A DNA stretch of 64,000 bases, from positions 124,001 to 188,000 of the forward strand of contig BQMF02000436.1 in assembly GCA_027922465.2 (NCBI GenBank), in the 5' to 3' direction. The translations under genes and the position numbers were made by a program. The notes under the pieces were generated by a model. It saw only the letters and a program-made list of their open reading frames with translations, did no database searches and was not told where the DNA came from. Source of the DNA: Turritopsis dohrnii. Its lineage: Eukaryota; Cnidaria; Hydrozoa; Anthoathecata; Oceaniidae. Below are positions 1 through 9,363 of the stretch, one piece after another (positions within the stretch are counted from its first letter, which is position 1; each line of letters begins with the position of its first letter).

Positions 1-88
1 TTCAGATATGTCAGCATGAACCTAATTGAGTAAAAAAGTAATTGATGCTGTTCGTTTATCCTCCATTCCCACAATGTAAACACAGAGG

Positions 89-532
89 TTAGGTTCTAGT
101 TGAAACTGTTGAAATTTCGGAGAAGTTCGGAGATGCTTTTCCTCTTCGCCAGCTCTTGAATAACATACTAAAATCAAATTCATAGCGGCCTTCAAACCTG
201 GTCATAAATCTGATATCCAAATGTATCAATTCAAAGGATCTATTTGCAGCCGTCAAGACTAACAACATTGTCGTTTTAAAAGTCTTGTTTTCGTTACGGA
301 AAAGGGTTCTTAAGTATTTCAATACTGCCTCTGCATCCCATATAAATTCATACGTTGGCTGGGGAGGTCTTTTATTAAATACCCCAGCCATTAATTGGAT
401 TACCCTGGGGTATTGACTTACTGATAATCCTTCAATGTGTTGGTGATATGCCGAAATGGCTGACCTGTGGTTATTGACAGTCCTGTAGGCGTTTCCATCT
501 TCAAATAAAGACTGCCAAAAAGTCCAGAACAT
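89..532 (-). pseudogene. tyrosine recombinase fragment (DIRS/Crypton-like transposon)
   Basis: A 147-codon open frame resembles the N-terminal (core-binding) and early catalytic part of phage-integrase-type tyrosine recombinases carried by animal DIRS-like and Crypton-like elements. Visible marks are VNNHRSAISAYHQ near residue 20, where such proteins bind DNA, and a helical LLVLTAANRSFELIHLDIR stretch matching the start of the catalytic domain with its first arginine region. The frame runs into an unrelated tail and a stop near position 89, before the HxxR and catalytic tyrosine motifs could appear, so it is a broken copy. The remainder may continue in another frame or beyond the window edge. 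The family assignment rests on remembered motif shape; whether DIRS, Ngaro or Crypton cannot be decided. Confidence 0.6.
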
Positions 533-626
533 AATTTAAAGAACAATGAAATGGATCAATCTGTCTTGAAACACACCAGCCACACCACATTCTCCAGGCT
601 GATTCGTAACTTTGGCTGATTAGAAA

Positions 627-780
627 TTTTTGCCATGAGAACAACTTTCTTTTGCTGCGAACTATTTTCTTTTGCTGTGGGATACTTTCTTTTGCCGTGA
701 ACTATTTTCTTCTGCCGTGAGTCTTTTTCTTTTACCGTAAGTTTTTTCTGTTGCCATGAGTTTTTTCTTTTACCGTGGCA
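627..780. repeat. degenerate ~20-bp tandem repeat, 7-8 units
   Basis: Successive units of 19-20 bases share the plus-strand core TTTCTTTTGCCGTGAACTAT with scattered substitutions. Seven units are clear from 646 to 780, with a weaker eighth from 627. On the minus strand the array gives an artificial Lys/Gln-rich open frame at 556-861, which I regard as non-coding. Confidence 0.75.
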
Positions 781-899
781 GTTATGGGCCACCGTACTAA
801 ACCCCTTTAGGCTGAATTGAACTGAAGGTATAGAAGATATCAGATACAAAATGGTAACCATTACACATATAAGATATGCATAAATATGCAGTTAGAATC

Positions 900-3800
900 C
901 GTTGCTAAAGTAATTGTGATTTATTGTAAAGAATTGCCTCGATAATATTTTACTCCTCTATTTGAATACATAGGATTGAATGATGGTGACTGGGTATATA
1001 AAAAAGATACATTAACTTGAGCAATGAAGAAGAGCACTACGGAGATATACACCAAAACATTAAAAAGCTTCGTTAAAATGAAAATATGGGAAGAAATAAC
1101 TAATTTCGTAAAATCTCTCCACTGTTGTTTCGACGAATTTGATTTGAATACCTATTTACCATTTCATTGCATTGATGAGGAGAGATTTACAGAACCAAGG
1201 CATAAAAATCTGAGGAATTTCTAATTAAATAGAAATATGTAATAAAACACTATTTATGATGAGGTACCTTTCACATTTAAAGCATTTGTAATGTACATAA
1301 CAAGGTTCTTCTCCTAAATGTATTTCTTTAATTTTTTAGTATTAGTTTAAAGTACGTTTCTAATGAACTTGCATAGTTTTTTATAAATGCTTGGCAAATT
1401 TGAAGGTTATGAGATATTTCAAAAATTCTTTTTGCGCTGTGTTAAGCTTAGAAAGGATTTTTTCATGATATAAAAAATTTGGAAGAATAATGAAAATGGA
1501 AGAAGAAAAACAAAGATGAAAAAAAATGAGCTTTTTATAGAAAAGCGCAAAACAGCTCAATTTTTTGTGAGAGAAACCTCAATCTTTGATCATTTAAAAG
1601 GCGAAATAATTTTTCAAAAAAGTAAAATAGATCGCATGACATAATCCTTTAAAGTCACTTAGGTCACATATTTTAACTCACTCTGTTATGATTTCATTAA
1701 TTTTCTGGGGGTAAGCAATGATCTTTCCACTAAACGGCTCTATTCAACAGAATAACTGTGCAAGTTCATTTGAAACGTACTTTAGTTATAGTTTTGTTTT
1801 TTAAAGATGCTTTAGGGTGTAAAAATAATGCGGACGGGTTACGCTGAACGAAGTATTACATAGCTATGGCCTTATTGTCTCCCTTTCATGCTTCTTGAAA
1901 ATAGTCCTGGACTAGATATATGGCTGGGTAAAAGCAATTCTGTTAAGAGGGTGTGGCAATGTCAAATAGATGCACAGCAATGGAATTACATCATGATCAA
2001 CGTTAATTTGGCTCTCAAAGATTCAGAATACTGAGCAGTTGGTTTCTGGAAAAAGGCTGCTCTGTGTTTGGAAAAATAGGAGAAGACACTCAGTGATAGG
2101 TCGTGTTTGTGGAAAAGTTAAATGCTGATACAAAACTCCATCCTAAAAAATTTTTATTATTTTACTAGACAAACACAGAACAGCTATTTACCTCCGACAG
2201 AGTGGAAGATTTTGAAAATAAAGAATCACATGACTGACCAGAGTTTGAATTAACGACACGTGATTCATGATTCACGGGTCAAATTTAACATTTCACGAAC
2301 GAGCAATTTTTTAAGAACTAAAAAATCACGAATCGTTATTTTCTAGCGACCCAAATATTATAACAAAAGTTTCTAAAGTTTTTTTTTTGATAAACATTCA
2401 AAATTGAGAAGATTATAATCCGTCTGCATGCATGGCGCTATGGTGCTAAATTAACAACAAATTACTTAGGTATATTTAGTGATTCTTTGCTGTTGCTAGG
2501 GAGAACGACCACCGTTGCTAAGGTAATTTTGAATTGTTCACCTAACGAAAGAATATAAAATCATAAGTGGTACCAGTAGGACTCGTTTTCGTGTTATTCA
2601 ATGAAATTAAAAAGCATCTTAGTTTTCAGCTCCCTTTGAAATATGATTTATCTTGACTAATGACCAGTGTATACTCAATTGCAGACACGACGAATTTCCA
2701 AAAATTTGAAAAATTGCTTCTAGGGGTTAAAACATTGATTAAACAACAAATTTGAGTATAACAAAACAATCAAGACATGTTTAACTAGCCAAAATCAACA
2801 GTCAAGAAATGCTTAACAAAATGTTAACAAAAGATGAGTAATGGACACTTTTTTAATTCCCTTCAAGGAATAGAAGAAAAAATGAGAAAAACTTGACCTA
2901 ATTACGTCAAATTGGTCGCAAACTTGACAAACTAATGATTGCTCACTTAACTCGTGTTCACATTTTCTATATAGCCAGCTGCAAAGTCAACCGGGTCTAT
3001 GTCTAGACGTCTGAAGACAGAAAAACATAATCAATGCGAAGTAAATAAGTAAATTGGGAAATATTGGTGATTTCATTTTATGAAAATTAATAAAGGGGGG
3101 GGGGGTCCTAATAAGATCCAGGGGTCCGTTTATTCGGCACAAATAAATGCAAGATGTTTACAGAAAATTTACTTCAGGCCTGTGCGGACGTGTGCTATGA
3201 CACGCCATAAAATGACATGACTGGTGTACAAAGCTCTTCCAGCATCGATTTTTTTCATGAATCACTTTCGAAAAGTTAATTCAAACCCTGCTGACATACA
3301 TATTCTTTATTTTCTGCAAAAATCATAATTCATGTTTTCGTAAGATATCTTTGAAATAAAGATAGTTGTATATCAGAAAGTACTGCAATAGAAAACCAAA
3401 ACTTTACGTTATGCAAATTTCATCTGACTCGTCATCGATTAAAAAAAATTGGGGAAAATACCCTATTTACATGACCTTTCTATTTTTGTTTTTGATTTGA
3501 TTTCATTCAACTTACTTTGTAAATCCCCAAAACACACAAAATAGACTGAAATAATAATCATGACTTTTCCTAGTACTCCTTTTCTTGCCTATGTTATTTT
3601 TATATCTAGGGTATTCATGAAAGCCGCAGTTCTTAAAAAATTTCACTCATTATACTACAGATATAAAAAAATATGAAATGGAATGTTGTTTTAATGTTTT
3701 TGTGTCAAAAATCAAAAAAAGTGTCCAAAACTTTTTCCTATGAAAATTGTTCTTAATGTATTCATTAGTTTGCCTGACCTAACATAATAACAGAAGTCTC

Positions 3801-4014
3801 ATATTTTCTTGCTTGTGAATACTGTAGACAAAAAATCTTTCAAAAAAGAAATAGTTTCTGTGTCAGGTAAATAAAATTTGTCAAGATTTTGAAAGCAATA
3901 ATGATAATCTTAATGTGTAATTTATAATTTCAACGCAGCTTTCAAGTTTCTCTGTACAAACAACTTCACTGGTTCTGTGAGTGAAAAATAAACAAGTTGT
4001 ATCTTGTTTTCAAG
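900..4014. other. gene-poor stretch upstream of the NTF2-like gene
   Basis: No exon could be recognised here. The unfound first coding exon of the NTF2-like gene should lie in this stretch or left of the window. The stretch holds the inverted-repeat element at 1349-1783, a run of eleven Gs at 3095-3105, a 66-codon open frame at 1024-1224 with no recognisable family, and a repeated CCGTTGCTAA(A/G)GTAATT word near 898 and 2514. The base composition is otherwise plain and AT-rich. Confidence 0.5.
1349..1783. mobile_element. MITE-like element with ~30-bp terminal inverted repeats
   Basis: The left end, starting AAAGTACGTTTCTAATGAAC, is mirrored at the right end by the reverse complement of AAAGTACGTTTCAAATGAAC. 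About 27 of 30 bases match. The enclosed 435 bases are AT-rich and carry no transposase. The size, terminal inverted repeats and lack of coding sequence are those of a non-autonomous DNA transposon. The target-site duplication is unclear and the superfamily is not assignable. Confidence 0.6.
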
Positions 4015-6584
4015 GTGGATCAATCCGTCATGTTATTTGAAGGAAAACAATTAATTGGAAAGGAACAAATTATCGTACATTTGCAAGTAGGTTTCTTTGA
4101 CTTTGATTATAATGTTGAAATTACACTTTATGTATTGTGATAGTTATTGTCTGGTATTGTCTCTAAGTGTGGTTTCCATTGAGTACTAAAAGATGAACAC
4201 AACGATAGTAGGATTCTATGATGATAAGCATTATATATAATAAGTTACTGTGGATCAGATTAGATGTCACTTCATTGCAAACGTGGCAGAACGAGGATTT
4301 GATAATTGGGTCAGGTACAAAAGAAGAGAAGATTATACAACATAAACATTTTGCACGTCCCAAATCCACAATGTTTTTTTGAAACGTATCACGTTATAAC
4401 AATGGTTATCGTTGGTGTAATCATAGTTTTCACATGTTGTTTTTAAAGTTCCGGTGGAAGCATTTATACAGAATGATAGCAATAATGTCCAGGTACCTTT
4501 TACCAATGACGTTTTAAGAATAAAAAATGATTAAAGATAATCCCAAATGCATACAGGTTCTTGTTAAAATTGTTATTTTATACTCACCATGCTTTCTAAT
4601 TGACTGTCTTGTTGATTCTACGTGATAGGGGTTGCCATTTAAAGTGGTTCAACATGTTATCTCCACAACTGATGGACTGCCGACTTTGGATGGTGGTATC
4701 ATGGTTTCAGTGATGGGGCAGCTGAAGGTATATTTTGGTCTTCTTTTGGTTTACATTGCATTTGTAATTTTTAATGAATGACATTGTTTTACTAAAATTG
4801 TTTTTGGTTTTTAAAAATTTGAAACTCTGTGTCAATGCTTGACTGAATGTAGGTTATGGTTGACATGGCATGGACCCCATGGACTTAGGGGGGGGCTACA
4901 CCCAAAATTTCCAAAAATAAAGCTGGGGCTGGATTTTTTTTTAAATTTTAGGGGGTACCTATGACCTCAGGGGGTACCTATTTTTTCAGCTAAGGCCTGG
5001 GGGCTGCTGTTGTATATTGATGTTAAAAAATTTTTCTCACAGTTATTTTTTTATTAATTTACTTACTCCCCAGGTACAGGGCCTATTGAAAGGAGCTTCT
5101 CACCCTTAGCCAAAATCTGTTATAAGGATAGGAATGGCATGAAAGGTGAGACCATAGAAAATCTGTATCTATTGGCAGCATTGAGCATCATTGAAGATGA
5201 TGATGAGTTTGTGAAACTCGTAAGAGAACACCTGCAAGATGAAAAATAGATGCAAACAAATTTTCATCTACATAACTACATACAGTAATAATAGAGAAGT
5301 TGTGAAAATGTCTCTGAAACACTTCTTATGTTTTTATTGTTTACATTATTGTTTTGACTCTCACTTTTAAAGAGTTTTATGGCGTTAGTCTGTATCTATT
5401 ATTTACAACAGATTTTGTTTTAGATTGTTGTTTTTATTTCTTTCTATCTTTGATTGGTTGCCATATTTTTATTTAAAGAATTTATGAAAATTTCAGTCTA
5501 CATTATAGATTGATATCAAGTTGTCAAAATTAGAAGTTGTTATTTTATTTTTAGGATTATATATACATCATATGCGTATATAAATATGATTTTTATCTTG
5601 TTTACATTTAAAAAGAAGTCTACAGACCATGTTTAATAATGACTGGCTATTACCTCCTCTTATCTTTTTGATCAATATACAGTTGTATTGGAAAAAAACA
5701 AAAACTTAATTTCGTGACTAGGGGGTACCTCAAAATTTATTTGAGTTACAGGGGGTACCAACCACGGGGTACCTACTCATTCCTACAGTTTGGGGATACC
5801 TACAGTTCAGGGGGGACCTAATTTCTTAGGGGGGGGGGGCTAGACCCCTGGTCCATGCCATGCAACGGTTGATCATTCATCTATATATTAATAGCTGATT
5901 CTATATTTGTTTGTCTCTGTTTGTTTGTTTGTTTGTCTGTCATGCAAAATGGTAGATGTGAGCTGTGAGAGAGATCGAGGATTCAGCAGTGTAAGATCAC
6001 ACATAAATTATTTCTCTTCATGACATCAGTGTGAAGCCATTGCAGTGAGATCCAAATCGGACGTGATGTTTAGGGAAAATTAATCCGGTAACCAATAGAT
6101 GTTTTTTTGGGTCTGTGATATTGGCCATGGGGTCTCGAAGAAATTTGGGCAAAATTTTTGGGGACGGCTCTAAACATCATTAAAAATTTTTATAGACAAT
6201 TTCTCCGAAACGGTTCGTCATACACAATGATCCTATACATTATTCCTTTTGCCAATTCCTTAATTTTAAACTCTTTAGGCATGACACAATGCAGACTGAA
6301 CATGGGTGGCAAATAAATTTCTGTAAACATTCTATTAGATTGGTTAAACCAAGAAATGTTGCTTCACCGGCGGTTTTGTTATAACTTTATTATTATAAGT
6401 CTCGAGCTGTTTATAGTCACATTTGTTTATATATGGCAGTGATTGATAATCTTTATTTTGTTTATAGACTGATGATGATGCACCACATGGTTTTTCTGAA
6501 ACCTTTTTCCTGAAAAGTAAAGACAACTCCCTTTTTATATTGAACAGCATTTTTCGACTAACTTTACACAATATTCCAACCTAA
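4015..6584 (+). CDS. NUTF2: nuclear transport factor 2 (NTF2) homologue, 5' exon missing
   Basis: Three exons encode the last 95 residues of an NTF2-fold protein, the small dimer that carries RanGDP into the nucleus. They are 4015-4086 (VDQSVMLFEGKQLIGK), 4629-4727 (FKVVQHVISTTDGLPT ... VSVMGQLK) and 6468-6584 (DAPHGFSETFFLKSKDNS ... IFRLTLHNIPT, stop). All junctions are GT..AG and in phase 0. The exon pattern aligns along its whole length with human NUTF2 (127 residues), including the conserved FxxxFxLK strand and the C-terminal FRLxLHN. About 30 N-terminal residues are not visible; their exon must lie upstream. The intron 4728-6467 carries a hAT derivative. An NTF2-domain paralogue rather than the direct orthologue remains possible. 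Confidence 0.8.
4864..5862. mobile_element. hAT-type DNA transposon derivative in an NTF2 intron
   Basis: About 1.0 kb is bounded by a perfect 13-bp inverted repeat (CATGGCATGGACC at 4864-4876, complement at 5850-5862). Just inside both ends lie many copies of GGGGGTACC, as expected of subterminal transposase-binding repeats. The interior holds the C-terminal dimerisation tail of a hAT transposase (5076-5249) but no full transposase, so the copy is non-autonomous. The flanks atggttga and acggttga could be an imperfect 8-bp target duplication, displaced by two bases on the right. Confidence 0.75.
5076..5249 (+). pseudogene. hAT transposase C-terminal dimerisation fragment
   Basis: Fifty-seven codons ending in TAG read TGPIERSFSPLAKICYKDRN, then ENLYLLAALSIIED. 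This is the classic hAT C-terminal signature, in which a Glu-Arg-Ser-Phe-Ser block is followed by a helix of the LxxLxxI type. An AG dinucleotide just upstream looks like an acceptor site, so this may have been a terminal exon. The catalytic core is absent. Confidence 0.75.
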
Positions 6585-6840
6585 CATCTGGAAAAGACAA
6601 GTGACAACTATTTTTGTACATCCACCGGACGTTAGATTAAACATTCTTCGAAAGGAACTTGCCACTGATATTTTGTGAATGGAGCAGTTGACAATTTGAG
6701 ATACATTTTCCCCTGTATAATAGAATTTATATCCTTCCTGCATCTGTTTCAAATGAGAGTTTATCATCTGATATGTTCTGTATTCTGTGATTATTTTTTT
6801 CTTCTTCGTCAGTTATCATGTCTTCTTAAGAAATATTCTT

Positions 6841-6889
6841 GTTTACAATAGACCCATAAACAATTGTTTACAATAGGCCCATAACAATT
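6841..6889. repeat. direct repeat, two 24-25-bp units
   Basis: GTTTACAATAGACCCATAAA and GTTTACAATAGGCCCATAAC start adjacent units that differ at two positions. This is a simple tandem duplication between the NTF2-like gene and RP2. Confidence 0.8.
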
Positions 6890-7248
6890 ATTTCCTCTTT
6901 GGTAAACGTAATTAGTTTACCTAACGGAACGTATGAACAGATTTTTCAATTTAGAATAAAGAAATGTAAGTTTGATGTTGTATGTGTAGAGATCTCCTTT
7001 TGTTGGAGTGTGGAGGTGTGTGAGCAATGTATAAGCATTGATCTTCTCCTCATGGTGCACTCTATTGTTGTTTTTAATGTTGTCTGTTTTAATTTGAAAA
7101 TTCCGTGAACCCTGCTTTGTTTGCCAGTCATATTCTGTTGTTCTGAATTGAGTTACTTCTGCATCGAAATGTAGGTATCCTTTCAACTGCAATTTTTAAA
7201 ATCTCAAATTTTTCAGAACTCATAAAAATCAGAATATTCTTCAAAAAC

Positions 7249-8271
7249 ATGGGTTGTATCATGTCAAAGAACGAGGAAACACCACCAACACAACAAGTAT
7301 TTAGCTGGGACAGGGAAGATAGACCAGACCCCAAAGACTTCACTATTGAAAATCAAAGTGGCATGTGCTGTGGCCGTCTGCCTGGCACTATTAATGGCCA
7401 ACAATTCATTATCAATAATTGCTCAGATTGTTCTATATACCTGTTCGATCATTCAGCTATGGTCACCATTGACAACTGTCAAAATTGCCGAATATTTTTA
7501 GGTCCAATCAAGGGCAGTGTGTTCATAAGAAACTGCAAAAACATAAAATGCTTGGTGGCTTGTCAACAATTTCGTGCCAGAGATTGTTGCAAAGTGGACA
7601 CTTTTCTATTATGTGCTACTCAGCCAGTTATCGAAAGTTCAGCTAGTATGAAGTTTGGTTGCTTCCAATTTTCCTATCCTGAACTTGTGATGCAGTTTCA
7701 AAAAGCTTCACTTACCATCTACAATAATACATGGTATTCTATTCATGATTTCACTCCGACAGGTGATGGAGATAACTGGAGCTTGATACCGGAGTCCGTT
7801 TCCATAGAAAACATCATTCCAAGACCAGATTCTACAGAATTTCAAGACTTGGATATTGCCTATGACAAGCTTTCAAGTGCTGTCCCCCTTACACGTGGCA
7901 CAAAACGCACCAATCGATTCGATGAATCGTGTTTGTTAGTTTTCTTTGCAGATATGAAATCCAAGTGTTTGTCTTTTTTAAGGAAGGTTGCTACGTTGAC
8001 TGAATATGACATCATTCAGACGAAAGAAATAAATATGTCAGTTGATGAGGCAGATAGGATTTTCAAGAACCACAAGTACCAATCACTAATCCAACAAGGT
8101 AGTCTAGTTGGTCTGGAATTAAATGGTGATAAAATTATAAAGACATGCGAGGAAACACTGGAACAGCACTTTGGAATAAGCTTACAAAACATCTTTTTAT
8201 CAACCAATAGGAGCCAAGGCAAAGCCGACATCGATGCATTTTATAATTATGTTGATATGACCATGTCGTGA
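7249..8271 (+). CDS. RP2: RP2 (XRP2), ARL3 GTPase-activating protein, single exon
   Basis: The 340-residue protein matches human RP2 (350 residues) end to end. RP2 stimulates GTP hydrolysis by ARL3 and so releases lipidated cargo at the ciliary base. The N-terminus MGC provides the myristoylation and palmitoylation sites. Residues about 25-180 form the TBCC beta-helix, with repeated NC and GRLPGTINGQQF motifs. ACQQFRARDC contains the arginine finger (Arg109, equal to human Arg118). CATQPVIESS and KFGCFQF follow. Residues about 225-340 form the NDPK-like C-terminal domain (DESCLLVFFADM, DAFYNYVDM). The start has a good context, with A at -3 and G at +4. The gene is uninterrupted here, unlike the five-exon human gene. 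A TTTTTCAG upstream could be the acceptor of a 5'-UTR intron. There is no sign of decay. Confidence 0.96.
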   Translation: MGCIMSKNEETPPTQQVFSWDREDRPDPKDFTIENQSGMCCGRLPGTINGQQFIINNCSDCSIYLFDHSAMVTIDNCQNCRIFLGPIKGSVFIRNCKNIKCLVACQQFRARDCCKVDTFLLCATQPVIESSASMKFGCFQFSYPELVMQFQKASLTIYNNTWYSIHDFTPTGDGDNWSLIPESVSIENIIPRPDSTEFQDLDIAYDKLSSAVPLTRGTKRTNRFDESCLLVFFADMKSKCLSFLRKVATLTEYDIIQTKEINMSVDEADRIFKNHKYQSLIQQGSLVGLELNGDKIIKTCEETLEQHFGISLQNIFLSTNRSQGKADIDAFYNYVDMTMS

Positions 8272-9363
8272 AGATCCACAAGAAATCTTCTATATTGTGC
8301 ACGGTTCAGTGGGTATCACCTCTTGAGGATGGTTTTAAATTTTTATTGTCAATAGAATTAAATCCACATCTGTAATACAGATGTTTCTTTATCATTATGA
8401 TTATTTTGAGCGATTTGGAGTTTCAAACAAATATTGTTAGGAATTGTTTATTACGAAATGGATGATTTTTTTTAACTGGGAATTTTTATTTATACTTTAT
8501 TTATTTGTTTTATATTTTGAGATCAATCCTTGATAAATTTTTGCAGTGCTAGTTATTAATGTCAGTTACTGCGTCATGCATCAACGTCATACTCTTTGCC
8601 GTTTTACCAAGTTGTTGATTTGATTGTTACAAGAAGCTGCCTTGAAGTTTCTTTCAAAGTATATGACTACATCAATTTTTTAGATCTGAAACAAGAGACA
8701 TCTAAGGGATATTGGGGGAGGTATTTTTTTAGTCTTGTCAGCAAGGAATTCCCTGATCTGACAGTATAACAATTTATAACAGCACATAATGGAAAGTAAA
8801 CATAAGGATTTTTATCGGACTTCTAAAGCCAGGAAATTTCATTTCAATTTATTGCACTTTACTCTCTGCAGAATGCAAATTCTCTACTCTATATCACAAC
8901 AACAGCCTTTCAATAGTGCAGTTTGAACCTCATGGTACAGCCTTAATGACCAACTTATACGCAGACTTAACGAGACGAAGGGATTTTTTAGAAGAGTAGT
9001 ATGAAATATAACTGAAAGTTTGAAATTGTAATATATAATGAGTAGTAATATATGAAAGAATACAGAAAACTGGTTTTAATGATTTTGTTTACATTTTTGT
9101 CATCTTTCATAATCATGTAGAGATTCTTTCTAAAACGGGTTTAACCATCTGCATAGAAAACTAAATCCTCTTTTGAAAGCATTACCAGAAACCTGCCCAT
9201 TCACATGTCTTCATTATGAATGCCAAGTTAGAATTGTTGTGCTGCCACTGTTTACTGTTTTCAATTTTGACCAAGGAGGGAAAATTAAGCCTCTTCATTT
9301 GTACTGTTTATATTTCTGAGAGATATTTATTATCTACAAATGTTATAATAATATTTAAGAAAA
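8272..9363. other. RP2 3' UTR and RP2-DCAF15 intergenic spacer
   Basis: No coding sequence was recognised. An ATTAAA at 8357-8362 could serve as a weak poly(A) signal for RP2. The DCAF15 promoter should lie at the right end, before the ATG at 9364. No TATA box or conserved element stands out. Confidence 0.4.

Noticed and set aside
556..861. 101-codon Lys/Gln-rich minus-strand frame
   Set aside because: Most of it is translation of a degenerate 20-bp tandem repeat.
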